This document shows positions 36,791-45,497 of a DNA stretch of 64,000 nucleotides, piece after piece (positions within the stretch are counted from its first letter, which is position 1; each line of letters starts with the position of its first letter). Position numbers and translations under genes: made by a program. The DNA is taken from assembly GCA_020722815.1 (NCBI GenBank), contig DYKB01000008.1, forward strand, positions 1-64,000. Reading direction: 5' to 3'. The notes below the pieces were generated by a model. That model was not told the DNA's origin. It searched no databases and saw only the letters and a list, made by a program, of their open reading frames with translations. This DNA is from Caldithrix sp. (GTDB taxonomy: Bacteria; Zhuqueibacterota; Zhuqueibacteria; Thermofontimicrobiales; Sulfurfontimicrobiaceae).

Positions 36791-38563
36791 ATGTTTTATC
36801 AAAGTGCGAACTCAAAGTCTCAGGAGCCCGATGTGTTAGTTTCGCCATTCCGAAAAGCCGATTTAATCCTGCTTCATGCCCCGAGTATTTATGATTTCCG
36901 AAAAATTCACAAATTGCTCGGACCAATCAGTGATGTTATCCCCTCAACACCCATTTTTGAAATGTATCCGGTTGGATTTTCTACCATCGCCGAATATCTC
37001 CAACAACATAAAATTTCTACCCGCATAATTAACATCGCCTATCGAATGCTGGAAAATCCCACATTCGATGCTGAAAAATTTATTTCGAAATTGAAAACGC
37101 GTGCATTCGGTATTGATTTACACTGGTTACCCCATGCGCATGGTAGTCTCGAAATTGCAAAAATTTGTAAAAAATATCATCCAGATATTCCTGTCATCTT
37201 TGGTGGCTATTCAGCCACGTATTTTCATCAGGATTTGATCACCTATCCATCGGTTGATTTTGTTATTCGTGGTGATTCAACCGAAGAATGGATTCTTCAC
37301 CTGATGCAGACAATTATTTCGCAAACAGGTAATTATCAGGATATTCCTTCTTTGACCTGGAAAAATGAACAGAATGAAATCATGGTCAACGCTTCCCAAA
37401 AACCAAAAGTTGATCTGAACACATTTTCCAATAATTATGTTCATCTGTTTAAAAAAGCAGTCAAATATTTTGATTTTAAAAATCTGACCGCGATTCGGGA
37501 TTGGTGGGAATACCCAATTTCGGTAATCATGACCTGTCGGGGATGCACCCAGAATTGCGCGATTTGTGGAGGGTCGGAAAGAGGAGTGGCCTGCTACCTT
37601 GGACGTGAAAAACCAGCTTTCCGCGCACCGGAATTAGTCGCCAAAGATATTGGTCAAATTAATCGGTTCACCCGGGCGCCTATATTCGTCGTGGGTGATT
37701 TACATCAATTTGGTTATGATTATGCGCAGACATTTTTTCGTGAATTAAAAAAATATCAGGTTAAAAATGAGCTGGTTTTCGAACTGTTTATCCCGGCAAA
37801 AGAGGTATTCTTTGACTGGTTGGCCGAAGCTGCTGCTAACTTTAATTTTGAAATATCCCCGGAATCCCATGATGTTCAGGTTCGAAGAAAATCAGGAAAA
37901 AATTATTCTAACGAGGCGATGGAAAGAAATATTCAATGGGCACTTGATCGGGGCAGTAAAAAGATTGATATTTTCTTTATGATTGGTTTACCTTCGCAAA
38001 CATATCAATCGGTTATGGAAACTATTGAATATTGTGATTATTTGATTGATAAATTTGGCAAAAGACTGGTACCGTTTATCTCACCACTTGCACCATTTTT
38101 AGATCCAGGTTCAATTGCATTTGAGAATGCTGAACAATACGGTTATAAAATCCACTTCAAAAAATTGGAAGATTATCGCCAGGCCTTGCTCGAACCTAGT
38201 TGGAAACATGTCTTGAGCTATGAAACTGAATGGATGGATCGGGAAACGATTGTTCAGGCGAGTTATGAGGCAGGAAAAAGATTGACGCAAATCAAAGCTA
38301 AATATGGACTTATTTCAAAAAGTGAAAGCCAAAAAATCCTGGTAAATATTGATGATGCGCTTCAAAAACATGCTAAAATCGAAAAAATTTATGCTGATCC
38401 TGCTATCGATGCGGATAAAAAAAATGCACTTTTGTCAACACTTGATTTAAATATGGAGCAGGACAGTATTTCCACAATTTGTTATAAGCATGAACTTCGC
38501 TGGCCGAAAGCCAGAAGGGCATTTAAATTTGCCGGAATTATTAAAGCGGTTCTTTTCGAGTAA
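36791..38563 (+). CDS. B12-binding-domain radical SAM protein
   Basis: 590 residues. An N-terminal cobalamin-binding-like Rossmann region (about 25-190, ADLILLHAPSIYDFR, VIFGGYSATYFHQDLI) precedes a radical SAM core (about 235-490). The [4Fe-4S] motif is C-x3-C-x2-C in GCTQNCAICGG. A GDLHQFG segment and the terminal basic region match, as far as I remember, the Ta0216-type B12/radical SAM family, for which no substrate is established; that assignment needs a profile search. There is no binding partner or substrate gene next to it. Start ATG 36791 has no strong SD. Confidence 0.85.
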   Translation: MFYQSANSKSQEPDVLVSPFRKADLILLHAPSIYDFRKIHKLLGPISDVIPSTPIFEMYPVGFSTIAEYLQQHKISTRIINIAYRMLENPTFDAEKFISKLKTRAFGIDLHWLPHAHGSLEIAKICKKYHPDIPVIFGGYSATYFHQDLITYPSVDFVIRGDSTEEWILHLMQTIISQTGNYQDIPSLTWKNEQNEIMVNASQKPKVDLNTFSNNYVHLFKKAVKYFDFKNLTAIRDWWEYPISVIMTCRGCTQNCAICGGSERGVACYLGREKPAFRAPELVAKDIGQINRFTRAPIFVVGDLHQFGYDYAQTFFRELKKYQVKNELVFELFIPAKEVFFDWLAEAAANFNFEISPESHDVQVRRKSGKNYSNEAMERNIQWALDRGSKKIDIFFMIGLPSQTYQSVMETIEYCDYLIDKFGKRLVPFISPLAPFLDPGSIAFENAEQYGYKIHFKKLEDYRQALLEPSWKHVLSYETEWMDRETIVQASYEAGKRLTQIKAKYGLISKSESQKILVNIDDALQKHAKIEKIYADPAIDADKKNALLSTLDLNMEQDSISTICYKHELRWPKARRAFKFAGIIKAVLFE

Positions 38564-38606
38564 ATAATTACCTGTCGTTCTAATTTGGGGAAGATAATAA
38601 AAAGTC

Positions 38607-40742
38607 ATGCAAACCAGATCAGAAAACGCCGGTGAAAATGGCATCTATGAATCGATCACCACTGGCAATATTTCTCAAGCAGCAGCTTTTTTTTCACGTG
38701 AAGGTGGTAGACTGGCGCTCTATAATCATGCCTTTGCGCAATTATTTGGTTATACCAAAAAAGATCTGGTTGGAAAACAATTCAGCGATTTTATCTGCCC
38801 CCGCGATCTATCTCTCGTTCAAAAGCGATTGAGAAATATGATTCGCCATCGATTATCTGAAGATATCTTTGAGATTCGGATATTGAAGAAAGATAATCAA
38901 CCTATTTATACGGAAGTCACCGCCGTTCCACAAATCGAAAATGAAAGGTTTCAGGGGGTTGAAGTTTTTATTCGCGATATCAGCCAGCGAAAAATGTATG
39001 AAAAAGCGCTCCTCCGTCAAAACAAAGAATTAAAACTCCTGAATTCAATTGCCGAAATTGTTTCGCTGACTTTATCCCTGGATGAACTTCTAACGAAATC
39101 GCTGGAATTAATTCTTAAAAATCTGGAATTTGATGCCGGTTCCATCTGCGTTTTCGACCATATTTCTGAAAAAATTTCAAAATATATTGAAACAGGTGCA
39201 TTTAATCAGCAGCTACAGGAATTTACCTTTAAAAAATTTAAAAAAATCCAGGAAGAAGCTTTAAATTTACCGCAATCGGTTCTTACTTTTTCCCGAAGCC
39301 GAAGTAAAATAAAGTCGAATTCAATTCTTAACGACATATTTGCAGAAATTGATTACCAGTCCGGCGCCATCATCATTCTTCATTCGAAAGAGAAAGTCTG
39401 GGGCGTGTTAATGCTCTGGAAAAAAGCCACTTCCCAATTTGATCGAAAAGACATCAAATTGCTGGTTTCTATTGGCAGCCAGATCGGAATGGCCATCGAA
39501 AATAGCTGGCTGTATGAACAAACCGATTTAAAGCTGCAGGCACGCATTAAAGAATTAGCGGCCATCAATTCTATCTTAAATGCCATTCGTCAGACGGTCC
39601 ATCTTGAAGAACGATTGAGTCTGGCCTTAAAAAGCTTGTTGGAGGTGATGAAACTTGATCAGGGGGCTGTTTTTATTGTTTCAAAAAATGGACTTGAGGT
39701 GATTTTAAAATCGCATCAGGGATTAACCGATGCGATCGCGAAAAATTTCAGGCGATTGCCGCTTCATCAACCGGCGCTTCAGGTGCTTGAGGATGAATCA
39801 AAAAGATTATTTGATTCTAACATGATTCCTCTCTGGAAGCGAAGCCTGCGCATGGGGTTGATCGATCCGCTGATTAAAAGGTTGCTACTTATCTCCTTTC
39901 GCACCAAAAATAAATTATTGGGATTTTGCTGCTTGGTAGCGCCGGTCGAAAGGCAATTAACTATCGAAGAATCCAATCTCTTGGAATCACTGAGTTTGCA
40001 GATTGGTGTTGCCATCGAAAATGCAAAATTTTACGATGAAGCCCAGGTTCGGCAGCGGGAATTGCAGGAAAAAAATCAGGAGTTGGAAAACTTTATCTAT
40101 TTGATTTCTCATGATTTAAAAACACCTGTTATTTCAATTCAGGGATTGATTGATATTTTTCTGTCTGAGTCCGATAGAAGATTAAACCGAACCGAAAAAA
40201 AATATTTCGACGCCATTCAGGCCAGTGCCAATCGGATGGAATCGCTCATTCAAAATTTACTGGATTTTGCGCGATTGGGACAGGCGATTTTGAATTTTGA
40301 ATATTTTAATATGAATGAATTAATTGAAGAACTGGAAAAAGAATTTCAATTTAAAGCCGAACAGCGAAATGTAAAACTAAAGTTTAATAAAAATTATCCA
40401 GAAGTTTATGGTGACAGGCTCCGACTCAAATTGGCAATATCTAATTTGATCGATAATGGAATTAACTATGCCAATTCAAATTCGAAGTCATATATCAAAT
40501 TCTGGCAGGAAAAACAGGAGTATCAGTGGCTTTTCTGTGTTGAAGATAACGGAGTTGGTATTGCCAAAAAATTTCATCAGCGGATTTTTCAGCCATTCGA
40601 AAGATTAACCCGCGAACCACCCGGTTCCGGTTTAGGCCTGGCCATGGTGCAACGGATCATTCAGCTGCATGAAGGTAAAATCTGGGTCGAATCGGAAGAG
40701 GGTTCGGGCAGTAAATTTTATTTTACACTTCCAATTCCCTGA
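38607..40742 (+). CDS. PAS-GAF-GAF sensor histidine kinase
   Basis: 711 residues with no TM helix, so a cytoplasmic sensor. Domain order: PAS (about 22-135, YNHAFAQLFGYTKKDLVGKQF), a GAF (about 150-305), a second GAF (about 325-480), then HisKA with phospho-acceptor His502 in LISHDLKTP, and HATPase_c with the N box (AISNLIDNGINYA), G1 (VEDNGVGIA), F box and G2 (GSGLGLAMVQRI). All catalytic boxes are intact. The following gene is a stand-alone receiver 20 bp downstream, its likely phosphotransfer partner. The PAS and GAF ligands are unknown. Confidence 0.94.
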   Translation: MQTRSENAGENGIYESITTGNISQAAAFFSREGGRLALYNHAFAQLFGYTKKDLVGKQFSDFICPRDLSLVQKRLRNMIRHRLSEDIFEIRILKKDNQPIYTEVTAVPQIENERFQGVEVFIRDISQRKMYEKALLRQNKELKLLNSIAEIVSLTLSLDELLTKSLELILKNLEFDAGSICVFDHISEKISKYIETGAFNQQLQEFTFKKFKKIQEEALNLPQSVLTFSRSRSKIKSNSILNDIFAEIDYQSGAIIILHSKEKVWGVLMLWKKATSQFDRKDIKLLVSIGSQIGMAIENSWLYEQTDLKLQARIKELAAINSILNAIRQTVHLEERLSLALKSLLEVMKLDQGAVFIVSKNGLEVILKSHQGLTDAIAKNFRRLPLHQPALQVLEDESKRLFDSNMIPLWKRSLRMGLIDPLIKRLLLISFRTKNKLLGFCCLVAPVERQLTIEESNLLESLSLQIGVAIENAKFYDEAQVRQRELQEKNQELENFIYLISHDLKTPVISIQGLIDIFLSESDRRLNRTEKKYFDAIQASANRMESLIQNLLDFARLGQAILNFEYFNMNELIEELEKEFQFKAEQRNVKLKFNKNYPEVYGDRLRLKLAISNLIDNGINYANSNSKSYIKFWQEKQEYQWLFCVEDNGVGIAKKFHQRIFQPFERLTREPPGSGLGLAMVQRIIQLHEGKIWVESEEGSGSKFYFTLPIP

Positions 40743-40762
40743 TCAAAAAAGGAAATTTAAAT

Positions 40763-41182
40763 ATGTTTCATATTTTATTAGCTGAAGATGAAGATATACA
40801 CACACTTATCATTCAAAAAGCATTCAATACGCTCGATGATCAAAATTTTACCATTCACCTTGTTTCCGATGGCGAAGCGGTTCTGGAGTTTATTTTCAAT
40901 GTTCGAAAGCCTTTGCCAGACCTTATTCTCATGGATTTGAAATTACCAAAGCTGGACGGTTTTGACCTGCTTCAAGAAATCAGGCAAAATCCAAGAACGA
41001 AATGTATTCCGGTTATCATTCTGACCAGTTCTGCCCGACAGCAGGATTTAAAAAGATGTTATGAATTGGGGTGCAATAGCTATATTGTTAAGCCAATGAA
41101 TTTTAATGAGTTTAAGCAGATTATTTTTTACGTGTATAAATATTGGACACAAATTAATTTGTTACCGACTCAGGTAAAATAA
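40763..41182 (+). CDS. Single-domain response regulator (Rcp1-like)
   Basis: 139 residues consisting only of a receiver domain. The acidic pocket Glu8-Asp9 (LLAEDEDIH), the phospho-acceptor Asp58 (DLILMDLKLP), the conserved Thr/Ser (ILTSSA) and Lys (IVKPMN) are present. No output domain, so it should act by protein contact, in phosphorelay or as a target-binding regulator. The sequence style (LPDLILMDLKLPKLDGFDLL) resembles Rcp1-type partners of GAF/phytochrome-like kinases. It follows the PAS-GAF-GAF kinase by 20 bp. Its 3' end overlaps the convergent GT9 gene by 13 bp. Confidence 0.94.
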   Translation: MFHILLAEDEDIHTLIIQKAFNTLDDQNFTIHLVSDGEAVLEFIFNVRKPLPDLILMDLKLPKLDGFDLLQEIRQNPRTKCIPVIILTSSARQQDLKRCYELGCNSYIVKPMNFNEFKQIIFYVYKYWTQINLLPTQVK

Positions 41183-42345
41183 GGTGAATCATTTAATGTT
41201 TTCAATACCTGTTCTGGCTGAATTTCTCGCAAACATTTAATTTGTATTGGACAATTGAGTACGGCGTCCTCTCCTTCCAGCTTAAAACATGGGCTGCAGG
41301 GAAGACCGAGCCGGAGAATTTTTGAAGTTTTCGCCAGTGGAGCGGTGCGCCGATAGTCAGTCGGCCCATAAATTGCTAATAGCGGAACACCTAATGCGTT
41401 CGCCACATGCATTAACCCGCTGTCATTGGTGATCATATATTGACATTTTTGGATCAAAGCGCAGGATTGGGTAAAACTGCCATCGCGGGCAAAAAGTATT
41501 GGCGGCGGCGTAATTGATTGCGCCAGGTTTTCGAGCATCGGGTGTTCACCGGGCGAACCGAAGAGAATGACTTTTTTGCCAGTATTGAGAAGTTCCTGGA
41601 TTAATTTTTGAAAATGTTCAAGCGGCCACTGTTTCCAGCGTCCCAGCGGCGCCGTGCCCGCCTGAATTCCAATGACATATTCCTGACTTAATTTTTTCTC
41701 GTCCCAATAACGCCTGGCAAAAGCTTTATCTTCGGAAGAGAGATAAAGAGAAGTATTTTGGATTTCTTTATCAATATCAAAATCGATTCCCAGTGGTTTT
41801 AATAATTTTAAATTACGTAAAATAGTATGTTCCGCCTCCTGCATCTGGATTTTGTAATTATATAAAAAATCAAAGACACTTTTAAAACCAGGCGAACTTG
41901 CGTGGCCAATTCGGATCGGGATATTCATATAGAGTATTTGAAAGGCCAATTCATAAAAACCATGATGAAAATCTGAAATGAGCAGTTGGTAGCGATTTCT
42001 TTTCCGCCAACCATGCCGGATAAATTTTAAAAATTTTTGATCGAGGACGACTTCATCGATTTCATCGATTAAATCCGAGTTCTGAACTACTTTTTCACAA
42101 CTATTCTTTAAGCCAATTTGCAAAGTGATTTTCGCGTGAGGAAATTTTTGCCGCAAAAGCTTGAGGGCCGGGGTGAACATAATCATATCACCGATGCCAA
42201 TGTAGGCCAGGATCAGAATATTGTGAATCTCAACAGACCTGATTTCTTTGTTTCTTAATAATATCCAGGCCTGAAATCGTAAAATGATCCGAAAAAATAA
42301 TTTAACAAATCCCCGAATGGCTTTAACCAGTAATGAGCGTTTCAA
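41170..42345 (-). CDS. Glycosyltransferase family 9 (heptosyltransferase-like)
   Basis: 391 residues of the ADP-heptose:LPS heptosyltransferase (GT9) family. Two Rossmann-like halves are present. The N-terminal half has ILILAYIGIGDMIMFTPALKLLRQKFP, and the C-terminal half has GIQAGTAPLGRWKQWPLEHFQKLI, VILFGSPGEHPML, and the donor-site ITNDSGLMHVANALGVPLLAIYGPTD. It probably adds a sugar to the LPS core or another surface glycan. The start is TTG 42345, about 9 bases after AAGGA; no nearby ATG fits the frame. It is convergent with the response regulator, overlapping by 13 bp. Confidence 0.9.
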   Translation of the reverse strand: MKRSLLVKAIRGFVKLFFRIILRFQAWILLRNKEIRSVEIHNILILAYIGIGDMIMFTPALKLLRQKFPHAKITLQIGLKNSCEKVVQNSDLIDEIDEVVLDQKFLKFIRHGWRKRNRYQLLISDFHHGFYELAFQILYMNIPIRIGHASSPGFKSVFDFLYNYKIQMQEAEHTILRNLKLLKPLGIDFDIDKEIQNTSLYLSSEDKAFARRYWDEKKLSQEYVIGIQAGTAPLGRWKQWPLEHFQKLIQELLNTGKKVILFGSPGEHPMLENLAQSITPPPILFARDGSFTQSCALIQKCQYMITNDSGLMHVANALGVPLLAIYGPTDYRRTAPLAKTSKILRLGLPCSPCFKLEGEDAVLNCPIQIKCLREIQPEQVLKTLNDSPYFT

Positions 42346-42435
42346 AATGGAAATTCCTTATGATAAATAGTATTTTATCAATCATGTTCGGCACGTTCAA
42401 AAAATTGGCTTCCATTTCTAAAAATAGAACGACAA

Positions 42436-42521
42436 GTCATGCCCGTCCGTTTGTTAATGGATTATCGGGCATCCATTATTTCTATTATGATGGATTTCCA
42501 CCAAAAACATGCGGGAATGAC
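42436..42521. repeat. Palindromic dispersed-type repeat (CATTCCCG family)
   Basis: GTCATGCCCG (42436-42445) matches the reverse complement of CGGGAATGAC (42512-42521) at 9 of 10 bases, and ATGGAT/ATCCAT segments inside also pair. The GTCATTCCCGCATG-like end resembles a class of short intergenic repeats common in many bacterial genomes. No second copy is in the window, so dispersal here is inferred. Confidence 0.55.
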
Positions 42522-42764
42522 TACGATTGGTACTGAGATTAAATATCTCTCAATTTATTAATTTAATTGATTTTAAGGCATAATCTTTAAAGCGTGTCGA
42601 ACACTATTGGTATTTTAAGTATTATTTGAAAGAGTTCTTATTAAATATAAGATAATTCCGATTGACCTGCAAGGGATTTCTGGTTAATTTACTTAATTTT
42701 ATTTGTCGGATTTTTAAATTTCTATATAAAATAGAATTGTATCATTTTGTTAATAAATAAATTA

Positions 42765-42793
42765 TTGACTTTTAAACTTGATTTTTGTAAATT
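42765..42793 (+). promoter_or_regulatory. Sigma-70-like promoter for the polysaccharide locus
   Basis: TTGACT (42765-42770) and TAAATT (42788-42793) are spaced by exactly 17 bases. The flanking block ATTATTGACTTT is shared with the ispE promoter candidate. rfbB starts about 125 bases downstream. This is the most likely main promoter for the exopolysaccharide operon. Confidence 0.6.
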
Positions 42794-42918
42794 AAAACAA
42801 AATTTTGGCTATGAGCTTTGAAAAAAGTGAAAGTATTCGATTTTGATAGGGAATGACTTAAAATTGAAGATAGTTGGTGAAATAAAACAATTACAACCAC
42901 TGATTAATGAGGATTAGG

Positions 42919-43920
42919 ATGATGCGATACTTAGTCACCGGCGGAGCCGGTTTTATTGGCAGTAATTATATTCATTATCTGCTTGAAAAATATCAGGATA
43001 TCAAGATAATAAATCTGGATAAATTGACGTATGCGGGAAATCTGGAAAACCTGAAAGATGTGGAAAATGATTCGCGCTATAAATTTGTTAAAGGGGATAT
43101 TGGGGACGTAAAATTAGTCGATGCGCTTGTCCAACAAACAGATGTGCTGGTGAATTTTGCGGCAGAATCGCACGTTGACCGCTCTATCGGAACCCCTGAT
43201 GCCTTTATTAAAACCGATATTTTCGGGACTTTTGTTTTGCTGGAAGCCTGTCGCAAACATGGGATTCAAAAATTTGTTCAGATTAGTACCGATGAGGTTT
43301 ATGGCAGCACGCTGAAGGGCGCATTTCGGGAGGATTCACCACTAATGCCTTCCAGTCCCTATTCGGCTTCCAAAGCCGGGGCAGACCGATTAGCCTATTC
43401 GTATCATGTAACATATAATTTACCCGTTATTATCACCCGGTGCTCGAATAATTATGGACCCAATCAATACCCGGAAAAATTAATTCCATTATTTGTAACC
43501 AATGCGCTGGAAGGAAAAAATTTACCGATTTATGGTGCTGGAAAAAATGTTCGGGACTGGATTTATGTGCTGGATCATTGTGATGCAGTGGATTTCGTAA
43601 TTCATCATGGTAAAGATGGTGAAGTCTATAATATCGGAGGTGGCAACGAAAGGACCAATCTTGAAATTACTGATATAATTTTAAAAGAACTGGATCAACC
43701 TGAGACGTTGAAAGTGTTTGTTAAAGACCGTCCAGGACATGATTTACGTTATGCCGTTGATTGCACCAAACTTAAGCAAATGGGTTGGCAACCACAATAT
43801 GAATTTGAAAAAGGGATGAAACTCACAATTGACTGGTATACAGCGAATCAGGATTGGTGGAAAAAAATTAAAAGTGGTGAATATCTGAATTATTATCGGC
43901 AACAGTATCAAATTTCATAA
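42919..43920 (+). CDS. rfbB: dTDP-glucose 4,6-dehydratase-like SDR (RfbB family)
   Basis: 333 residues from ATG 42919, chosen because GAGG lies 6 bases upstream; ATG 42922 and ATG 42907 are alternatives. It is an extended SDR. NAD-binding GGAGFIGSNY is at the N-terminus. The catalytic STDEVYGS and YSASKAGADRL (Tyr-x3-Lys) follow, and ITRCSNNYGPNQYPEKLIPL is the typical dTDP-glucose dehydratase block. RfbB makes dTDP-4-keto-6-deoxyglucose. rfbA, rfbC and rfbD are not in the window, so either they lie elsewhere or the enzyme works on another nucleotide sugar. It is the first gene of the surface-polysaccharide locus. Confidence 0.92.
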   Translation: MMRYLVTGGAGFIGSNYIHYLLEKYQDIKIINLDKLTYAGNLENLKDVENDSRYKFVKGDIGDVKLVDALVQQTDVLVNFAAESHVDRSIGTPDAFIKTDIFGTFVLLEACRKHGIQKFVQISTDEVYGSTLKGAFREDSPLMPSSPYSASKAGADRLAYSYHVTYNLPVIITRCSNNYGPNQYPEKLIPLFVTNALEGKNLPIYGAGKNVRDWIYVLDHCDAVDFVIHHGKDGEVYNIGGGNERTNLEITDIILKELDQPETLKVFVKDRPGHDLRYAVDCTKLKQMGWQPQYEFEKGMKLTIDWYTANQDWWKKIKSGEYLNYYRQQYQIS

Positions 43921-43984
43921 ATCATTTAAATTGTTTTTTTTTGAATCGGGGCGTTTTTATAAACCAAGACAGGAGTGAAATTTT

Positions 43985-45313
43985 ATGGGTCTACAAGAAA
44001 AAATCTTGAGTAAAAAAGCGAACATTGGCATTGTGGGGCTGGGATATGTCGGAACTCCTTTAGCAGTGGAATATGCGAAAAAAGGGTTCAAAGTACAGGG
44101 CATCGATCTCAACAAGAAAAAAGTCGCTATGATTAATCGGGGGGAGAACTATATCGAAGATATCGATGATGCCGAATTGAAACATCTGGTTGAAGAAGGG
44201 AGGATTTCAGCCAAAACCACTTATGAAGATATTAAAGATCAGGATGTGATTTATATCTGCGTTCCCACGCCCTTCAAAAAGAATAAAGAGCCTGATAACT
44301 CCTATATTCACGATTCGGTCCGGGAAATTGCCAAAGGCTTACGAAAAGAACAGCTTATTATCTTAAAAAGTACAACCTATCCTGAAACCACCGAAAAGGA
44401 AGTATTGCCCATTCTGGAAGCGACGGGATTAAAGGTTGGAACTGATTTTTCTTTGGCTTTTTCACCAGAACGGGTTGATCCGGGTAATAAAAAGTTTACA
44501 ACTGCGAACACGCCGATCGTCGTTGGGGGGGTTACGCCCCATTGTACTGAAATTGCCAGCCTGGCCATTCGTCAGGTTGTCAATCTCGTGCATACGGTTT
44601 CGAATCCACGGGTTGCGGAAATGGAAAAATTGCTGGAAAATATTTTCCGAAGCGTCAATATCGCGCTGGTGAACGAATTAGCGCGCATGTGTGACAGAAT
44701 GGGTGACATTGACATCTGGGAAGTGGTTGAAGCCGCGGCGACCAAGCCGTTTGGTTATATGCCTTTCTACCCCGGTCCGGGAATTGGTGGCCACTGTATT
44801 CTGGTTGATCCCTACTTTCTGGCTTCCAAGGCACGCGAATATGATTTCCATTCCGATTTTATCGAACTGGCTGCCAAGACGAATGAGGATATGCCTTTTT
44901 ATGTTGCTGGTTTGGTCCGTCGTGCGTTAAGTAGCAATGGTATTCCTTTTACTAAGGCGAAAATTTTGGTAATTGGTGTTGCTTTCAAAAAAAATATTGC
45001 TGATATGCGAAATTCTCCCGCAACCAAAGTTATTGAATTGTTACTCGAACGCGGTGTGCCAGAAATCAAATACAACGATCCTTATGTTCCGTCATTTAAA
45101 TTAGATGATGGCCGGGAGATGCATTCAATCGATATCAATCCTGAAGTCATTCAAAGTTTTGATGCGGTTGTTATCACTACTGATCACTCAAATTATGATT
45201 GGCCGATGATCGTTAAAAATGCCAAAGCCGTGGTTGACACCCGAAATGCGACAAAAGGACTACAAATCGGTCGCGAGAAAATTTCCAAGTTAGGTTCGGG
45301 TACACGGTTTTAA
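43985..45313 (+). CDS. Nucleotide-sugar dehydrogenase (WbpA/WecC-like)
   Basis: 442 residues of the UDP-glucose/GDP-mannose dehydrogenase family. The N-terminal NAD-binding IGIVGLGYVGTPLAVEYAKKG, the STTYPETT segment and the active-site Cys in GPGIGGHCILVDPYFL are present, and the C-terminal domain has IADMRNSPATKVIELL. The form IYICVPTPFKKNKEPDNSYI is typical of the WbpA/WecC branch that oxidises UDP-GlcNAc or UDP-ManNAc to the uronic acid. Together with Gfo/Idh, acetyltransferase and epimerase genes downstream, WbpA (UDP-GlcNAc 6-dehydrogenase) is the favoured call. ATG 43985 follows CAGGAG. Confidence 0.92.
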   Translation: MGLQEKILSKKANIGIVGLGYVGTPLAVEYAKKGFKVQGIDLNKKKVAMINRGENYIEDIDDAELKHLVEEGRISAKTTYEDIKDQDVIYICVPTPFKKNKEPDNSYIHDSVREIAKGLRKEQLIILKSTTYPETTEKEVLPILEATGLKVGTDFSLAFSPERVDPGNKKFTTANTPIVVGGVTPHCTEIASLAIRQVVNLVHTVSNPRVAEMEKLLENIFRSVNIALVNELARMCDRMGDIDIWEVVEAAATKPFGYMPFYPGPGIGGHCILVDPYFLASKAREYDFHSDFIELAAKTNEDMPFYVAGLVRRALSSNGIPFTKAKILVIGVAFKKNIADMRNSPATKVIELLLERGVPEIKYNDPYVPSFKLDDGREMHSIDINPEVIQSFDAVVITTDHSNYDWPMIVKNAKAVVDTRNATKGLQIGREKISKLGSGTRF

Positions 45314-45497
45314 ATTCCGTTATCAAACCTGAAAAATCTTGCTTTATTTTGACTTACCCGGGCGGAGAGCAATTCTGCGCTTAAAACAATGGAATTCGCT
45401 TTCTCCGCTTCTATATTTTATCCATCAAAAACTATTTTTTTCGTTCTCAATTTAAAATGGATAAGTTTGTTTAAAAACTTTTCGAAAGGATACTAAT

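Larger units (their letters stand above)
42346..42918. other. Intergenic region upstream of polysaccharide locus
   Basis: 573 bp between the divergent GT9 gene and rfbB. It contains a palindromic repeat (42436-42521) and a near-consensus plus-strand promoter (42765-42793). A 67-codon frame at 42333-42536 lies across the repeat and is not credible. The A/T-rich remainder holds nothing I recognise. Confidence 0.55.

Noticed and set aside
42333..42536. 67-codon frame at the GT9/rfbB gap
   Set aside because: Overlaps the GT9 start and a palindromic repeat; no SD and no domain.
42919..43920. Reading rfbB as proof of a dTDP-rhamnose pathway
   Set aside because: rfbA, rfbC and rfbD are not in the window; only the dehydratase family is supported.
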